DNA of 64,000 nucleotides from Beroe forskalii. Taxonomy: Eukaryota > Ctenophora > Nuda > Beroida > Beroidae. The translations under genes and the position numbers were made by a program. This document shows positions 53,692 to 64,000 of the stretch, one piece after another; position 1 is the stretch's first letter; each line of letters opens with the position of its first letter. A model generated the notes under the pieces. That model did not search any database and had not been told where the DNA came from. It saw nothing but the letters and a program-made list of their open reading frames with translations. Location of the stretch: the NCBI GenBank assembly GCA_011033025.1, contig WFMF01000013.1, positions 124,001 through 188,000 on the forward strand, written 5' to 3'.

Positions 53692-54354
53692 TTATGTTGA
53701 AATTTGACGCATCAACTCAAGAGATTTTAAACTAACAACATATCGGTGATTGATCATGAATCCCCACTTCATTCTATAATCTCGACTCTCGACTTTTCGC
53801 ATCATTTCATCATGCAATTTAGCTATAGGATCGTGAAATTTCATGAGACCGTTTATCACCAAGTAAGATACAAATGGCTCATGGCCAGTATCAGTTTCAA
53901 AGTCAGATTCCTTGGGGATCAACTTGAACATTTTAGCGTTATTGAAAAAAGACAAACGTCGTTCTCTTTCTCGTAGATTTTCATCGTATATGCTGCGATG
54001 TTTTACCATGTTTAATCTGTTCTGTTCCCTGCGTCGCTCTTTGTCCTCGACACTCATCTTTTTCCTCCATCGTGCCGTGCGTTCTCTCGCCCTCAGCATC
54101 TTTTCTTCGAGTTCACAATCAGTTAAATTACTCAAGCGTTTTGAGTAATTTAATCTTTTGCAGTATAGTCTAGCTCTTCTCTGTCTCCTTGATTCTGTTT
54201 TCTTCTTTGAACACTCTAGGTCTAACAAAAGATTCCATTTTTCGTTGCTCAACCTGTAATAGTAATCTTTCCCTTTGGACAGTCTTTTCTTACGCTCACG
54301 TTCAGTCTCATTTTTTCCTGTTCCCAATCGCGTTTTTGTTTTACAAAAAGGCAT
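53692..54354 (-). CDS. basic, coiled-coil-like TE protein of 220 residues
   Basis: Intact frame starting MPFCKTKTRLGTGKNETERE. The first two thirds are Arg/Lys/Glu-rich helix (ERERKKRLSKGK, RRQRRARLYCKRL, ARERTARWRKKMSVEDKER, NLRERERRLSFFNNAK); the last third is less charged (PFVSYLVINGLMKFHDP). The charged repeats resemble the N-terminal repeats of some Helitron replication proteins, but no Rep or helicase motif is present. Its leader (54355-54530, with TATTATAAAGGAG) recurs at 46150 and 56765, so I assign it to a mobile element, not to a host gene. Confidence 0.55.
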   Translation of the reverse strand: MPFCKTKTRLGTGKNETERERKKRLSKGKDYYYRLSNEKWNLLLDLECSKKKTESRRQRRARLYCKRLNYSKRLSNLTDCELEEKMLRARERTARWRKKMSVEDKERRREQNRLNMVKHRSIYDENLRERERRLSFFNNAKMFKLIPKESDFETDTGHEPFVSYLVINGLMKFHDPIAKLHDEMMRKVESRDYRMKWGFMINHRYVVSLKSLELMRQIST

Positions 54355-54530
54355 TGAGAAAAGGTTAGCAGAGATCGTGTTTTGTGGGGGTTGTGTGTAT
54401 ACTACCTTTACGCGTACTGTTAAATCTGAAATAGGTGGTGTACCGAATTTGGTCGTATGCGCGTGGTATGTATGTCACTTAGCTTCAAGCATCCGACTAC
54501 TCCTTTATAATATCACTCGCGCCAATATAG
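54355..54530 (-). promoter_or_regulatory. conserved leader of the MPFCKTK element
   Basis: On the minus strand: TGATATTATAAAGGAG (TATAAA-like) near 54499-54516, then ACAGTACGCGTAAAGGTAG and CACGATCTCTGCTAACC, ending at the ATG of the 220-residue ORF. Order and spacing match the copies at 46147 and 56765. The 54531-55500 stretch beyond shows no gene. Confidence 0.5.
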
Positions 54531-55505
54531 CTTGGTGTAGTGGCATTCTGTACTGTTTGCACTGCAGCTAGCTTGCAGTTATCGGGTTCAATGCTCTGTT
54601 CATCGTAATATTGAAACTTTGAAATTGATTTTCTTGAAATCTTCATCATTCTTCAATTTCTTCAAACTTTTCAATAAGGAGAGTTACATGAATGCCAATT
54701 CCGATTTTCTTGAAATTCTCCATTATGTATTACGAAATTTGAATCTTTAATCTTGAATCTAGTAATCCTTTTTTATGTGTTCAAGTTGGCACAGTTGATC
54801 ATAAAGTCGCAAATTTCGCCGCTCAGGAAGGACATTGCATTTGGTTGAATATCAATGGTCGCCATGAGCAATCCGCGATCAAGTGAGCTCTGGCCTCTGA
54901 CTGTGGTATTTGAGCATTAGCAACATAACATCAAACAGCAGAAACTTGTAAGAACAGAAAATAATAATGTGATTTCGAATGGAAACGCTTGATAAATGAT
55001 AATGCGCACGCTTGATGTGGCACGAGACGATTCACAAAGCTCAAAAGGAAACAACCAAGAATGAATGCGTACGCGCGCAAACAGAACATGGCAGGTGTTC
55101 ATGAATTTTGCGCGCGCAGTAAAATGCACGTGCGACTTGTGATCACGTACGACCATATAATATTGCTATTTGCTTCATAGAATTTCAGCGCATGGCGCTC
55201 GCCGAGGTTAAAGAAAACGAGCGTATTCTTTCCAGTTTATACTTTAACGAATGGAATATTCATAAAATTGATTCATAAATCATAGTACTATAGTATTGCG
55301 ATGTTCAAAACGATGAAGCGTTTTATCGTCAACTCATCGAGAAATCTTGTCAGTAAGCGAGGCAGGCAATGGTTACGGCGTGTTTTAATATTTAATTTAC
55401 ATCTTTAGTTTCAGCACTGTTTGGGACTTTCTCCATTCCACGAGTTTCAAGATCCCTTGATTTCGCTGATCTGACATTGCTTTTGAATGTGAAATTAGAC
55501 TTTAA

Positions 55506-55703
55506 TTATATTCTATTTCTAATGACGGCGTGTTTAATACCAGCCCCAGGGAACAGGAAATTAAGCGCCTGCATACGGGAACAACGGGCACAAGAAATAA
55601 GCCGGCAGGCGCATTTCTTGTTCCTTTTATTCCTTCTGTAATCCCGATCCTTTTCACGGCGTCTTTTCAACTGCTCTTCATTCATGGTAGTAATACAAAC
55701 CAA
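55506..55703 (-). pseudogene. short basic ORF with Cys cluster, TE fragment
   Basis: Encodes MNEEQLKRRREKDRDYRRNK then CACRLISCARCSRMQAL. The Arg-rich helix plus CxC...CxxC cluster looks like the beginning of a Helitron-type protein. It lies in sequence with GCGCCTGCATAC and GCAGGCGC blocks also found at 33000 and 55990. Confidence 0.4.
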
Positions 55704-55889
55704 ATAACTTCCGCAAAATGATCAACGAAAACCTACTGTAAGATCGCAGGTGAATCAAAATACTAATTTTGCTCCTTCACAAATCATTTTTTTGGTGTTT
55801 TGGAAAAATTGAACAATTATGTACTTATGTAGAGTGAGTGAATGAGCTACGGTACAAAACCAGCAAAGTAGGCCAGTTTGACATCTTAA

Positions 55890-56340
55890 TACACAGCTAA
55901 CTCGCCGGCGCTACGCGCCACCTCGTTCGCAAATTTCGGACATATACGATTCAAAATAATGAAGAACTTTTTACCACATCGAACAAGAATTGCGCCTGCG
56001 GGCTAAATTCTTCAATTATTGTTTGTGGGATGTAACGGCCGTATGCAGGCGCTTAATTTCCCTCCCCGGCGGTGCTTGATGTAACCTTAGCATCATACTA
56101 CAACAGGGACTCCTAGTAGGGGTATAAATATTGCGCCAATGCTGCGCGCGACCACCGAGAACATGCCTTGGCACGTGCCATTTCTTCTGAAATTCTTGCG
56201 CGCGCGTTCTTACGTACCAAGTTGTTGTAATCAGTTCGTTGTAGATTTCGCGCCATTTCGTTGAATTGGTTTACGTTTCGTGTAATGTGTAACCGTTTGT
56301 TCACGCGCTGTATTTTCTTGACTGTTGATGTCACTTTTCA
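55890..56340 (-). mobile_element. Helitron fragment with short basic ORF
   Basis: GGCGCTACGCGCCACCTCGT (the block next to Helitron 3' ends) at about 55905-55925, GCGCCTGC...GCAGGCGC inverted blocks at about 55990-56055, and a 73-codon minus frame (56113-56334) with KKIQRVNKRLHITRN and VRKNARARISEEMARAK. No helicase motif. Confidence 0.5.
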
Positions 56341-56693
56341 TCTGATCTTCAAAATTTCATGCTTTCTGTTTCAATGCTGTCACTCGTTCCGAAAAGAATC
56401 AATCGTCTTCCACAAATCACATCGACCCACCATATTCAGTATACAGTCGAATAGTGATACAGTTTGGTACTAAAACTAATACAGAACCGAAGCCTTATCA
56501 TATCTTATCCCTCAATCCATAACCCAACTTACTCCTAAGATTTTATGTCACGAATTCTTCAACAGCCTTTCAATTTAGAATTTATCATAATTTTAGAGAA
56601 TTTGAGCATTTTCCACAGATAGACCAAGTCAGACTTTAGTTTTGACAAACGACAGCCAATGATTATAAAATTCGTGATTTTGAAGATGTGATA

Positions 56694-56760
56694 AGGGGAC
56701 GGACGGAAGGACGGACGGACGGACGGACGGACGGAGGGACGGACGGAGGGAGGGACATTT
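56694..56760. repeat. GGAC microsatellite
   Basis: (GGAC)n with GGAGGGAC variants, directly before the leader copy at 56765. Confidence 0.9.
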
Positions 56761-56764
56761 TCGC

Positions 56765-56940
56765 GACTGATATTATAAAGGAGCAATCCGGGCACTTTCC
56801 AGAAATTACAGTATTTCTATTGCAAATCTGAACCTGCTATACACATATCCTATTTCTAACCTTCCCAAACCACGATCTCTGCCAACCCTCTCATTTGCCT
56901 TTTTGTATTCACAAAAAGGCCAATGGGGAGGGAAAAAATT
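56765..56940 (+). mobile_element. third copy of the MPFCKTK-element leader
   Basis: TGATATTATAAAGGAGCAA, CCGGGCACTTTCCAGAA, CCACGATCTCTGCCAACC and GCCTTTTTGTATTCAC. No ORF survives behind it; Helitron sequence follows. Confidence 0.55.
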
Positions 56941-56999
56941 CAAATCAGAACCAAAGATACAGGATCAGTGGAGTAGCGAAACAAAATTAACAAAGCCTG

Positions 57000-57752
57000 C
57001 TATTGCTAATACACAGCTTACTCGGCGGCGCTACGCGCCACCTCGTTCGCAATATTCAAACAATGCAATTCAATTTTGTGAAAATCTTTTTACCGCATTG
57101 AAAAATCCGAATCAGAACAAAAGTTATTCTGGGAAATAGCGAAACAAAATCCGTAAAGCAAGAAATGAAATTTACACACTATACTTGTAACCATAGCTAC
57201 GCGAGCACTTTCCGCACTCTGCACGTGCATGCCGACACAAACCCATACACACATCGACACAGTGCCCATACACACGCATATTCCATTCTAATCAATGATG
57301 CCGACACAATGGTCCATACACACGCCGACACAAAATCCACACACACGCCGACACAGTGTCCATACACACGGTTTTCCCATTCTAATCTATGATGCCGACA
57401 CAATAATCCACACACACGCCGACACAAAATCCACACACACACACCTTCGCGCCACCTCGTTCGATGCTAGCCATACCCGTCCTCTATCTTCAGATCTTGA
57501 ATTTCATTTGAAAAACAGTAAACACACCGTTCTTTCAAACGCTACAATGCAGCAGTCAACAACGTATCAGAAAGCACTCTCAAAGAACTGATTATCATCT
57601 GCACGTGCGAAAATTGGTTTCCATAGCAACGGCGCCCTATTTCTCCCTTTTGCCTTTGTTTCTCTTGATATTTACTTGGCAAGCTCAAATTTAATGGTGT
57701 GCGCCCGCACAGACAAACATTATTCACGTGTGAATTTACTTTATATATAAGA
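57000..57752 (-). mobile_element. Helitron copy D with internal CACACG repeats
   Basis: 5' end TCTTATATATAAAGTAAATT at 57752 on the minus strand, preceded by A. The 3' side block GGCGGCGCTACGCGCCACCT sits at about 57025-57045; the terminal hairpin is lost. The middle (57225-57440) holds two roughly 117-bp repeats of ACACGCCGACACAA type. Confidence 0.6.
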
Positions 57753-57772
57753 TATATATGTCCAAATCCACG

Positions 57773-59007
57773 TTACGTAACGCACACTTTTTACTCAATT
57801 TTGAGGATTCAAAGGTCAAGGCAGCCAAATTGAAGTCATCACAGCACTATTCCTTGCTTTAGAGACAAACTTCAAACATTCATTGAGCCTATTTGATGTT
57901 TTGAATGAGAATTGGTTGCACAGAAAATTTTACACAAGCCATCAAAAATGTTACGTAACGCACAGGACTGGATCAAATAAAATCAATTGACAGAATTTGA
58001 TCACAAAAGTCAGTTCCATGTGAGCGAATGGGAGTTCACACTAGTTTCTAATGATAGAAGAATATATAAACTTTAAGTTTAACAATGCTTTTATTGGTTG
58101 ATGCACCCCATTTTTCTTTTACCAGGCTCATAATTTGTTACGTAATGCACAAAATGCCTGTTACGTAATGCACAAATTTTCCTCACTGTGAATAGACCTA
58201 TTTTATACTGTTCTATTGACATAGTAAGGCCTCAATTAGATGCAGGAGCAATCAAGGTCCTCAATCTAAAAAAATCTTGGTGGTTCTATCAATTTCAGTC
58301 CCATATTAGGCCATCAAAGTGTAGCAAAAATTGGATCAATTTTCTATGATTTTACTGTCATACTCAGAATATTTCATTTCTGACAGGGTTAAGATCACTC
58401 TTGGTATCACCCAGCAACTTTATAAGATGAATAATGGCCGATTCCTATCGTGAGAGGCCAAATTCAACGATTTTCGAATTTGCTAGTAGAAAAAGATGTT
58501 TTTTCATGTGTCACAAAGTGGCAAATTTTTGAGAAAATCACTTTTTGAGGCCATTAAAGCACAATTCCTCAAGGGCATTGATATCTTATACCCCTGAATA
58601 CATTTTTGATAGCATTTAGGTTCTAGAAAAAAGAAAATTTATCGATTTATGCTTTGATTTTCTAATGTATGTGGGATTGAATGACTAAATACTAAATTTT
58701 TCTTTGTAATTCTTTTCTAAGTTGAAATTTACTTTACATTCCTTATCTGTAAGTTATTACAGAATTTTCTGATTAGAAATGGATATTTCTTGCAGTTTCT
58801 TTCATTGAAAATTAATTGGAAAAAGTTTTGTGCATTACGTAACGTTACGTAACGCACAAGGCCATATTGTCTAAATTTGATCAGTCTAAGCTTTCACACA
58901 TGTGCCATGACGACCAAAAGTATCCAAAACAGCTGAAAATGAGTTTTCGGCATAAATGGAAATGAATTAAGGCTTTTACAAAACTTTTGCATCATTTTGT
59001 TACGTAA
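57773..59007. repeat. seven TTACGTAA sites in 1.2 kb
   Basis: TTACGTAA at 57773, 57951, 58138, 58161, 58835, 58845 and 59000; six are followed by CGCACA or TGCACA. The pair at 58835/58845 forms a palindrome TTGTGCATTACGTAA-CG-TTACGTAACGCACAA with one mismatch. No ORF in this AT-rich stretch. Confidence 0.85.
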
Positions 59008-59880
59008 CGCACACATCAATTGTCCCCAAAGAGTTTGAACGTCACTTCAAAATAGTTAGAGAAAGCGATTATTCATATTAAAATATGAATCAAACTAGAT
59101 CAAAAGTCCACTATGGAGCAAAATTATTCCCTTGATTACAAATATAAGCATTCTTTATGATAATTCAAAATGCCATTAATTGAGGGCTGAACATTGTCCA
59201 AAAGTAACCCTATACTCAATCGCGCAAATCATCGAGGTCTTTCAATATTTTTTGATGCGGTTTTTTTGCATCATTTAGAGGAAAGTCTTAGCTTTCATTT
59301 GAAGTCAAAGCTTTTTGCTGGACTGATGATTTCAAATTTCAAAATTTTTCCTCGTTTTCGTGGATTTGCCCATATATGCTAACATTACATCGTGTATACT
59401 ATACCCTGGCAGCCCAAAATTTGAAATTGACGTTTTTGGGGGGATTTTTGAGGGGGATTTTTTAAAGAATAGATTCCACCTGAATTTTGGGCCCTTGCCA
59501 GGGCCTTAATATGGTTCTATTTTGAATTACTGTACTGCATTTTAGATATATTCGCAATGTGAAGCAATGTGAAGCAATGTGAAGCAATGTGAAGCTCCAT
59601 TGGTAGCCAATTTATTCACTTATGGATTACTTCTAACTTACAAAATCAATGTGTTTGTAGCCAAAACTCCAAAAGCACTGTATTGTAAAGCACTGTCTCA
59701 TGAGCAAATTCTGAGCATGTTATGATTAGATATGCCTCATGTCTAACTCAACATGCCTTCAACCCTGTACAGACTTACAGAGGATGAAGTTGCAGAAATA
59801 ATAAAATAATTGCAAAATGGTGTGCCCCAGGTGTGCCCAGGTTGTGCCCCAGGCGCATCGGCAGATTACCGAGTTACCTG
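59008..59880. other. AT-rich spacer
   Basis: Four tandem GCAATGTGAA copies at about 59553-59592 and a GTGCCCCAGGTGTGCCCAGG repeat near 59821; no gene seen. Confidence 0.4.
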
Positions 59881-59889
59881 GTAAATCTA

Positions 59890-60211
59890 GTGACTTTCCC
59901 ATAACGGTTTTTGATTTATGTTAATGATCTCCCAAATGTGTGCAGTAATTGTGAGTTTACCTTGTTTGCTGATGATACAAATATTTTTGTTGAAGGTAAG
60001 GATAGGATGCTTGTATATGAAAACACAAATAAAATTCTACAAACAGTCCACCTCTATATACTTGTGAACAAGCTTCACATCAACATGTCCAAATGTTGCT
60101 TCATGGACTTAAAGCCAAACAAAACCGATGCCCTTGACCTTTCTCTAAAAATTAATGACTTAAAAATCAAAGTCAGTGATGCAAGATTTTTGGGAGTTTA
60201 CCTTGATTTTT
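59890..60211 (+). pseudogene. LINE RT fragment, cut by another LINE
   Basis: Frame 59911-60222 encodes IYVNDLPNVC, FTLFADDTNIF (FADD catalytic box), KLHINMSKC and ARFLGVYLDF, the palm-to-thumb part of a CR1/Jockey-type reverse transcriptase. It breaks off after GVYLD, where the minus-strand LINE ends. Confidence 0.8.
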
Positions 60212-63200
60212 TGTTGTTGTGAAACCCACGGTGGGGCTGGCAATGTGCCGCAATATTATATCAATATTATTACACAAGTTTAACAATCCAACAAAAACAT
60301 AAACTCATAAAGCACTGATTTACGTATTTAAGGAGTTCATCTTTATGTAATATGTCGTTTCAAAGCATATGAAATACGGATATTACCAAGACTGCAGATC
60401 AATAATAACAAAATAGATAGAAACTGTCAAAACATAACTTCACTGAAAAATCCTGCAAAACAATTTATTGCAAATCAAGAACAATACGGATAAAAACTGT
60501 CAAACATAAATCTTCTAAAAAACTCGATAAACCGTGATTTTTTTATTAGTTATGGCAAAACGGTTCATATTACATTCATATACAATTCATATACGAATTA
60601 ATTTTATAAGTTTGTAATCACGTCATCATAATTTGTAATAAATTAATATTGAATATTTATACACTTATTTAATACACTCATTAGCATTGTACACTGTAGT
60701 TAACAATTTTGCCTTCATTTCGCATGGATCTAAGACCTCTAATGTCAAAAATTAAGAAGCTATTAGTCCTCCAATCGTTTTGCTCACCCTCTGACTGTAA
60801 TTTTATCATAAACTTTTTTGAATTATTTTTTAAAAATATTGAATGAGATGCAACAAGCAGGTGAAAGGAAACTTTGTACCGTTCGCTGGTCGTAGTATAA
60901 AAGTGGACCTTTAAAAAACACAGAGTTTCTGAACACCTGAGTGTTGTGTTCATTGAACCATGCTAAAAACGAGGAATTAGTCTGATCCAGTGTACTCATA
61001 GTCAAGATATCACTATTGATCGTGGTTTTAATTGAGATTGGTAACATGGACGGAAAACTTTTGGCCTTATGCATCATTTGAACTGCCTGATTTGGTAATA
61101 ATGCCGTGGATTGTTAGAATACCATAATCATTGAAAGAGCTTTTCGTGCTAGTAGGAAGCCTACCGTCCTTGTAGTAGTAGTTGACATATCCCCGGCATT
61201 ACTGCTCATAGCTTTTTTTCTGTGCGGTGAAAAGTTGACTTATGTTACTTTTGTTCGTAAAGCCCCAAACTAAACAGCAAAAAGTTAAGATGACTCTGAA
61301 CAAAACTATGATATATCTGAAGCCTTACTTGTTCAGGAACTTTGGATTTTATCTTGTACATAATGCCAACGTATCTTGACATTTTACTTCTTAGGGCCTT
61401 AATGTGAGCAGACCATGCCAATTTTTCGTCAACCATCACTCCAAGGAAGCGAGCTTCCTGGACTCGCTTGATGGGGAAGTTGTTAATTTTAAGATCGGGA
61501 TTTTGCAAAATTTTATTTCTGCTGAATATCATGTAGTGGGTTTTTTGAGGTTTAGCATCAAGCCATTGCTATTTACCCATTGGAATAATTTACAGCTTAA
61601 AGTTGCTAACTTATTTTCAATTTCAGAGACACTTTTGCCAGTAATTATTATGTTAGCATCGTCAGCATATAGGATGAATTTGGCAAATTTGTCTATACCA
61701 GGCATGTCATTTATATATATAATAAAGAGCAAAAGGTCCCAATATACTCCCTTGGGGAACACCAAAACGCACATGCTGGTTAGATGACTTTTCGTTATCT
61801 ATCGCTACAAATTGTTTCCTATTGTTTAGATAACTTTTTAACCAATCAAGGGTTTTGCCGCGAATTCCATAATTCGCGAATTCCATAATTCGCGATCTAT
61901 ATCGTGATCTACCATATCAAACGCCTTAGAGAAATCAATAAGAAGCAGCAGAGATACTGCATTCTTGTTAAGAGAACTTAGCAGGGTATTTTGAGCCATT
62001 AACAAGGCATGCTCACATGACCGGCCTGCCCTAAAAGCCGTACTGTAGTTCATGCAGCGACTTATTTTTATCAAGATAGGACATAATTCTTATGTGCATT
62101 AATTTTTTCATATATTTTAGAGAAAGAGCCTAAGAGTGAGATAGGTCTATAGTTAGCTACATCAGTCTTTGGCCCTTCCTTGTGTATTGGAACTACCTGC
62201 GCTAGCTTAAGAGATTCAGGAAATATACCTTGATCAAGGATGCTTCGATGGTATCGGTAAGTATTTCAATAAAACTATCATCTTCGGCCGCTAATTTTAG
62301 CACACTTATTTTCGTGTCCCTAGTAGACTTGTTCTTGAACTTATTAATTATGTCCCTAACTTCATGCTTCATGACTCCTAAAGTGACTATGGTATTGGAC
62401 ACGGAACCATTTAGATGACACCTGTAATCGTTATCTGAACCGGAATTTTCAATTTTTTGTTTGAGGTTGCTGGCAATATTGGTGAAATAATCGTTGAATT
62501 TTTCGCAGATTGCTTCAGTATCATGAGTTACTATTCCGTCCTTATCAATCAATTTCTTAATTTGGACGCGTTTATTATTCCTGTTCAGTAGTTTGTTAAT
62601 CATTTGCCACTTTTTCCTGCAGTTATCAGAATAGTCATCAAAATATTTTCGATAATATTTTTGTTTGGCAATGTTTATATGTTTGTCGCAAAATTTACAT
62701 CTTTTCATATTTCGTTTTACTTTGCGCGGTAGGATTATTTACGAATTCGTAGTATAACAAATTTTACGATTACAGGCATTCTCTAACCACTCCGTTATCC
62801 AAGGTTTAGGAAGTACACGCTCATTTTTCGCCGAACTCTTTTATCCACGAGTGGATACGCTACTTCATAGTGCTTTGTATAAGTTCCTATGAACTGGTTA
62901 TATTTATCATCAGCATTTACGATATTTTAACATCGTCCCAGTTTTCATTAGCCAGTAGTTCCTTAAAACTTATCATTATTAGCTTCGTTAAAGAGCCTAT
63001 AGTTGCATGTTTTACTATCATTGCGACGATTGACTGGTCGGGTAGTTCTGTCATACTCGCCATCAAGAGAAACTCTGATATACGTAGCGAGGTGGTCTGT
63101 TATGTCGAGCGTTACAACTGCCGTGTTTACTACTTTGTGAACTTGGTTAGTGTAGATGTGGTCTATTAAGGTTGCGCTGTGGTCAGTTATGCGAGTAGGC

Positions 63201-64000
63201 CTTGATATGACTTGTGAGAAGCCATGGTTGCTAGTTAAGTCAATCAGATCGCGAGCATGATCGTCGGATTCGTATTTAATCAAGTCAATGTTGAAATCTC
63301 CGACAATCAATACCTGTTTAGTCCTATGTCTAATTAGTTTGTTTTAGAGAGCTCTCTATGATATTATGGAAACTTTGGGCGGTACGTGATGATGGTGATC
63401 GATAAACATTGCCAATTATGACAGTGCGACTGAGTTTTTTTGCACGATTTTATTTTTAAGAATAGCACCTCGCCGTCAGTGGACGGTTCCTCTTCAAAGC
63501 TAATGGCCTCAATGTCATCTTCTTCACAAGCGTTTAAGTTAACATAAACTAATAATCCTCCCCACGGTGGCTCTTGCGTGCCGGTGCTTGGTGGACAGGT
63601 GGGTGAAAGCCTTCAATTCGCAAGTCATCTAGCCCGTTAGCAAGTCTCTCGGTATTTGTGCAGGTTTCATTAAAACATAAAACATCGAACTTAGCAAAGG
63701 TGTTGTTTAGGTCAAGTATAGACTCTAAGTTTTTATGGACAGATCTTATGTTTAGGAGAGCACACTTAGTTCATTTTTCTTAGCGTGGGTGAGATTTTTA
63801 AGTATCGTATACTTGCAGTTTACCAATAAGTCTGATACGTTGGACCACATTTCATTATTTTCTTCCTCATTACTGATCTGATTACCAATTATATTTACGG
63901 AATTGTCCTGGGCGTATGGATTAAATACAGAATTATTTTTCCAGCCACTCATATCCAAAAGTTCATACGCATGATACCAATATCCTGGGATCATGCTTCC
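60212..64000 (-). mobile_element. CR1/Jockey-type LINE, runs past the right edge
   Basis: The 3' end is a (CAA)n-like tail at about 60212-60225. From the right edge it encodes endonuclease pieces (NIRSVHKNLESILDL near 63700; GDFNIDLI and STLIDHIY-type motifs at 62963-63310), an EN-RT linker (62202-62708, KFNDYFTNIASNL), RT (VVPIHKEGPKTDVANYRPIS at 62120-62190; FRAGRSCEHALL at 62000; FILYADDANI at 61660), thumb (61245-61532) and C-terminus (60681-61077, FFKGPLLYYD). No RNase H, unlike the LINE at 20900. At least five frames are needed, so it is inactive. Confidence 0.88.

Overview
This window is nuclear DNA of an invertebrate metazoan. Its genes are split by introns with GT-AG borders, and they sit among Helitrons, non-LTR retrotransposons, short inverted-repeat DNA transposons and many minisatellites. 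The species cannot be told from sequence alone. Degenerate TTAGGG/CCCTAA-like motifs and the TE mix would fit a cnidarian, sponge, mollusc or similar animal; this is a guess. Only about 10% of the window is host coding sequence.

Gene region 1 (1-7967), all on the minus strand: an ESCRT-III subunit (CHMP2A-like, last exon off the left edge), an intronless N-terminal protein methyltransferase (NTMT1-like), and the 3' two thirds of a Tonsoku-like (TONSL) replication-repair scaffold with TPR, acidic, ankyrin, ubiquitin-like and LRR parts. Spacings are short (547 and 328 bases), so the three genes lie head to tail. The first TONSL exons (N-terminal TPRs) were not found.

Region 2 (7968-26349) holds no host gene that I can recognise. 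It contains two head-to-tail Helitrons, tandem arrays (38-bp and 75-bp units), a truncated LINE 3' end, three nested DNA transposons with readable target-site duplications, two copies of a MITE carrying CCCTAA-like DNA, a nearly perfect 179-bp palindrome, a 2.4-kb inverted repeat built from 174-bp units, a 3.35-kb LINE with a 13-bp target-site duplication, and a 482-bp element with an 8-bp duplication.

Region 3 (26350-51378, minus strand) is one DEAD-box RNA helicase gene (DDX49/Dbp8-like) spread over 25 kb. Seven exons are placed with matching phases; only the first exon(s) with the Q motif are missing. Its introns are swollen: one is a roughly 68-copy array derived from the edge of the next exon, one carries Helitron pieces, a 27-bp array, a 5-kb GGTACC higher-order repeat and a 1-kb fold-back, and one is a 19-bp satellite.

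Region 4 (51379-64000) is TE-rich: Helitron pieces, a basic-protein ORF whose 5' leader recurs three times in the window, a cluster of TTACGTAA sites, and a LINE inserted into an older LINE.

The most unusual signal is that tandem arrays in both TONSL and DDX49 were amplified from exon-intron borders, so nearly every repeat unit carries a copy of a working splice site.
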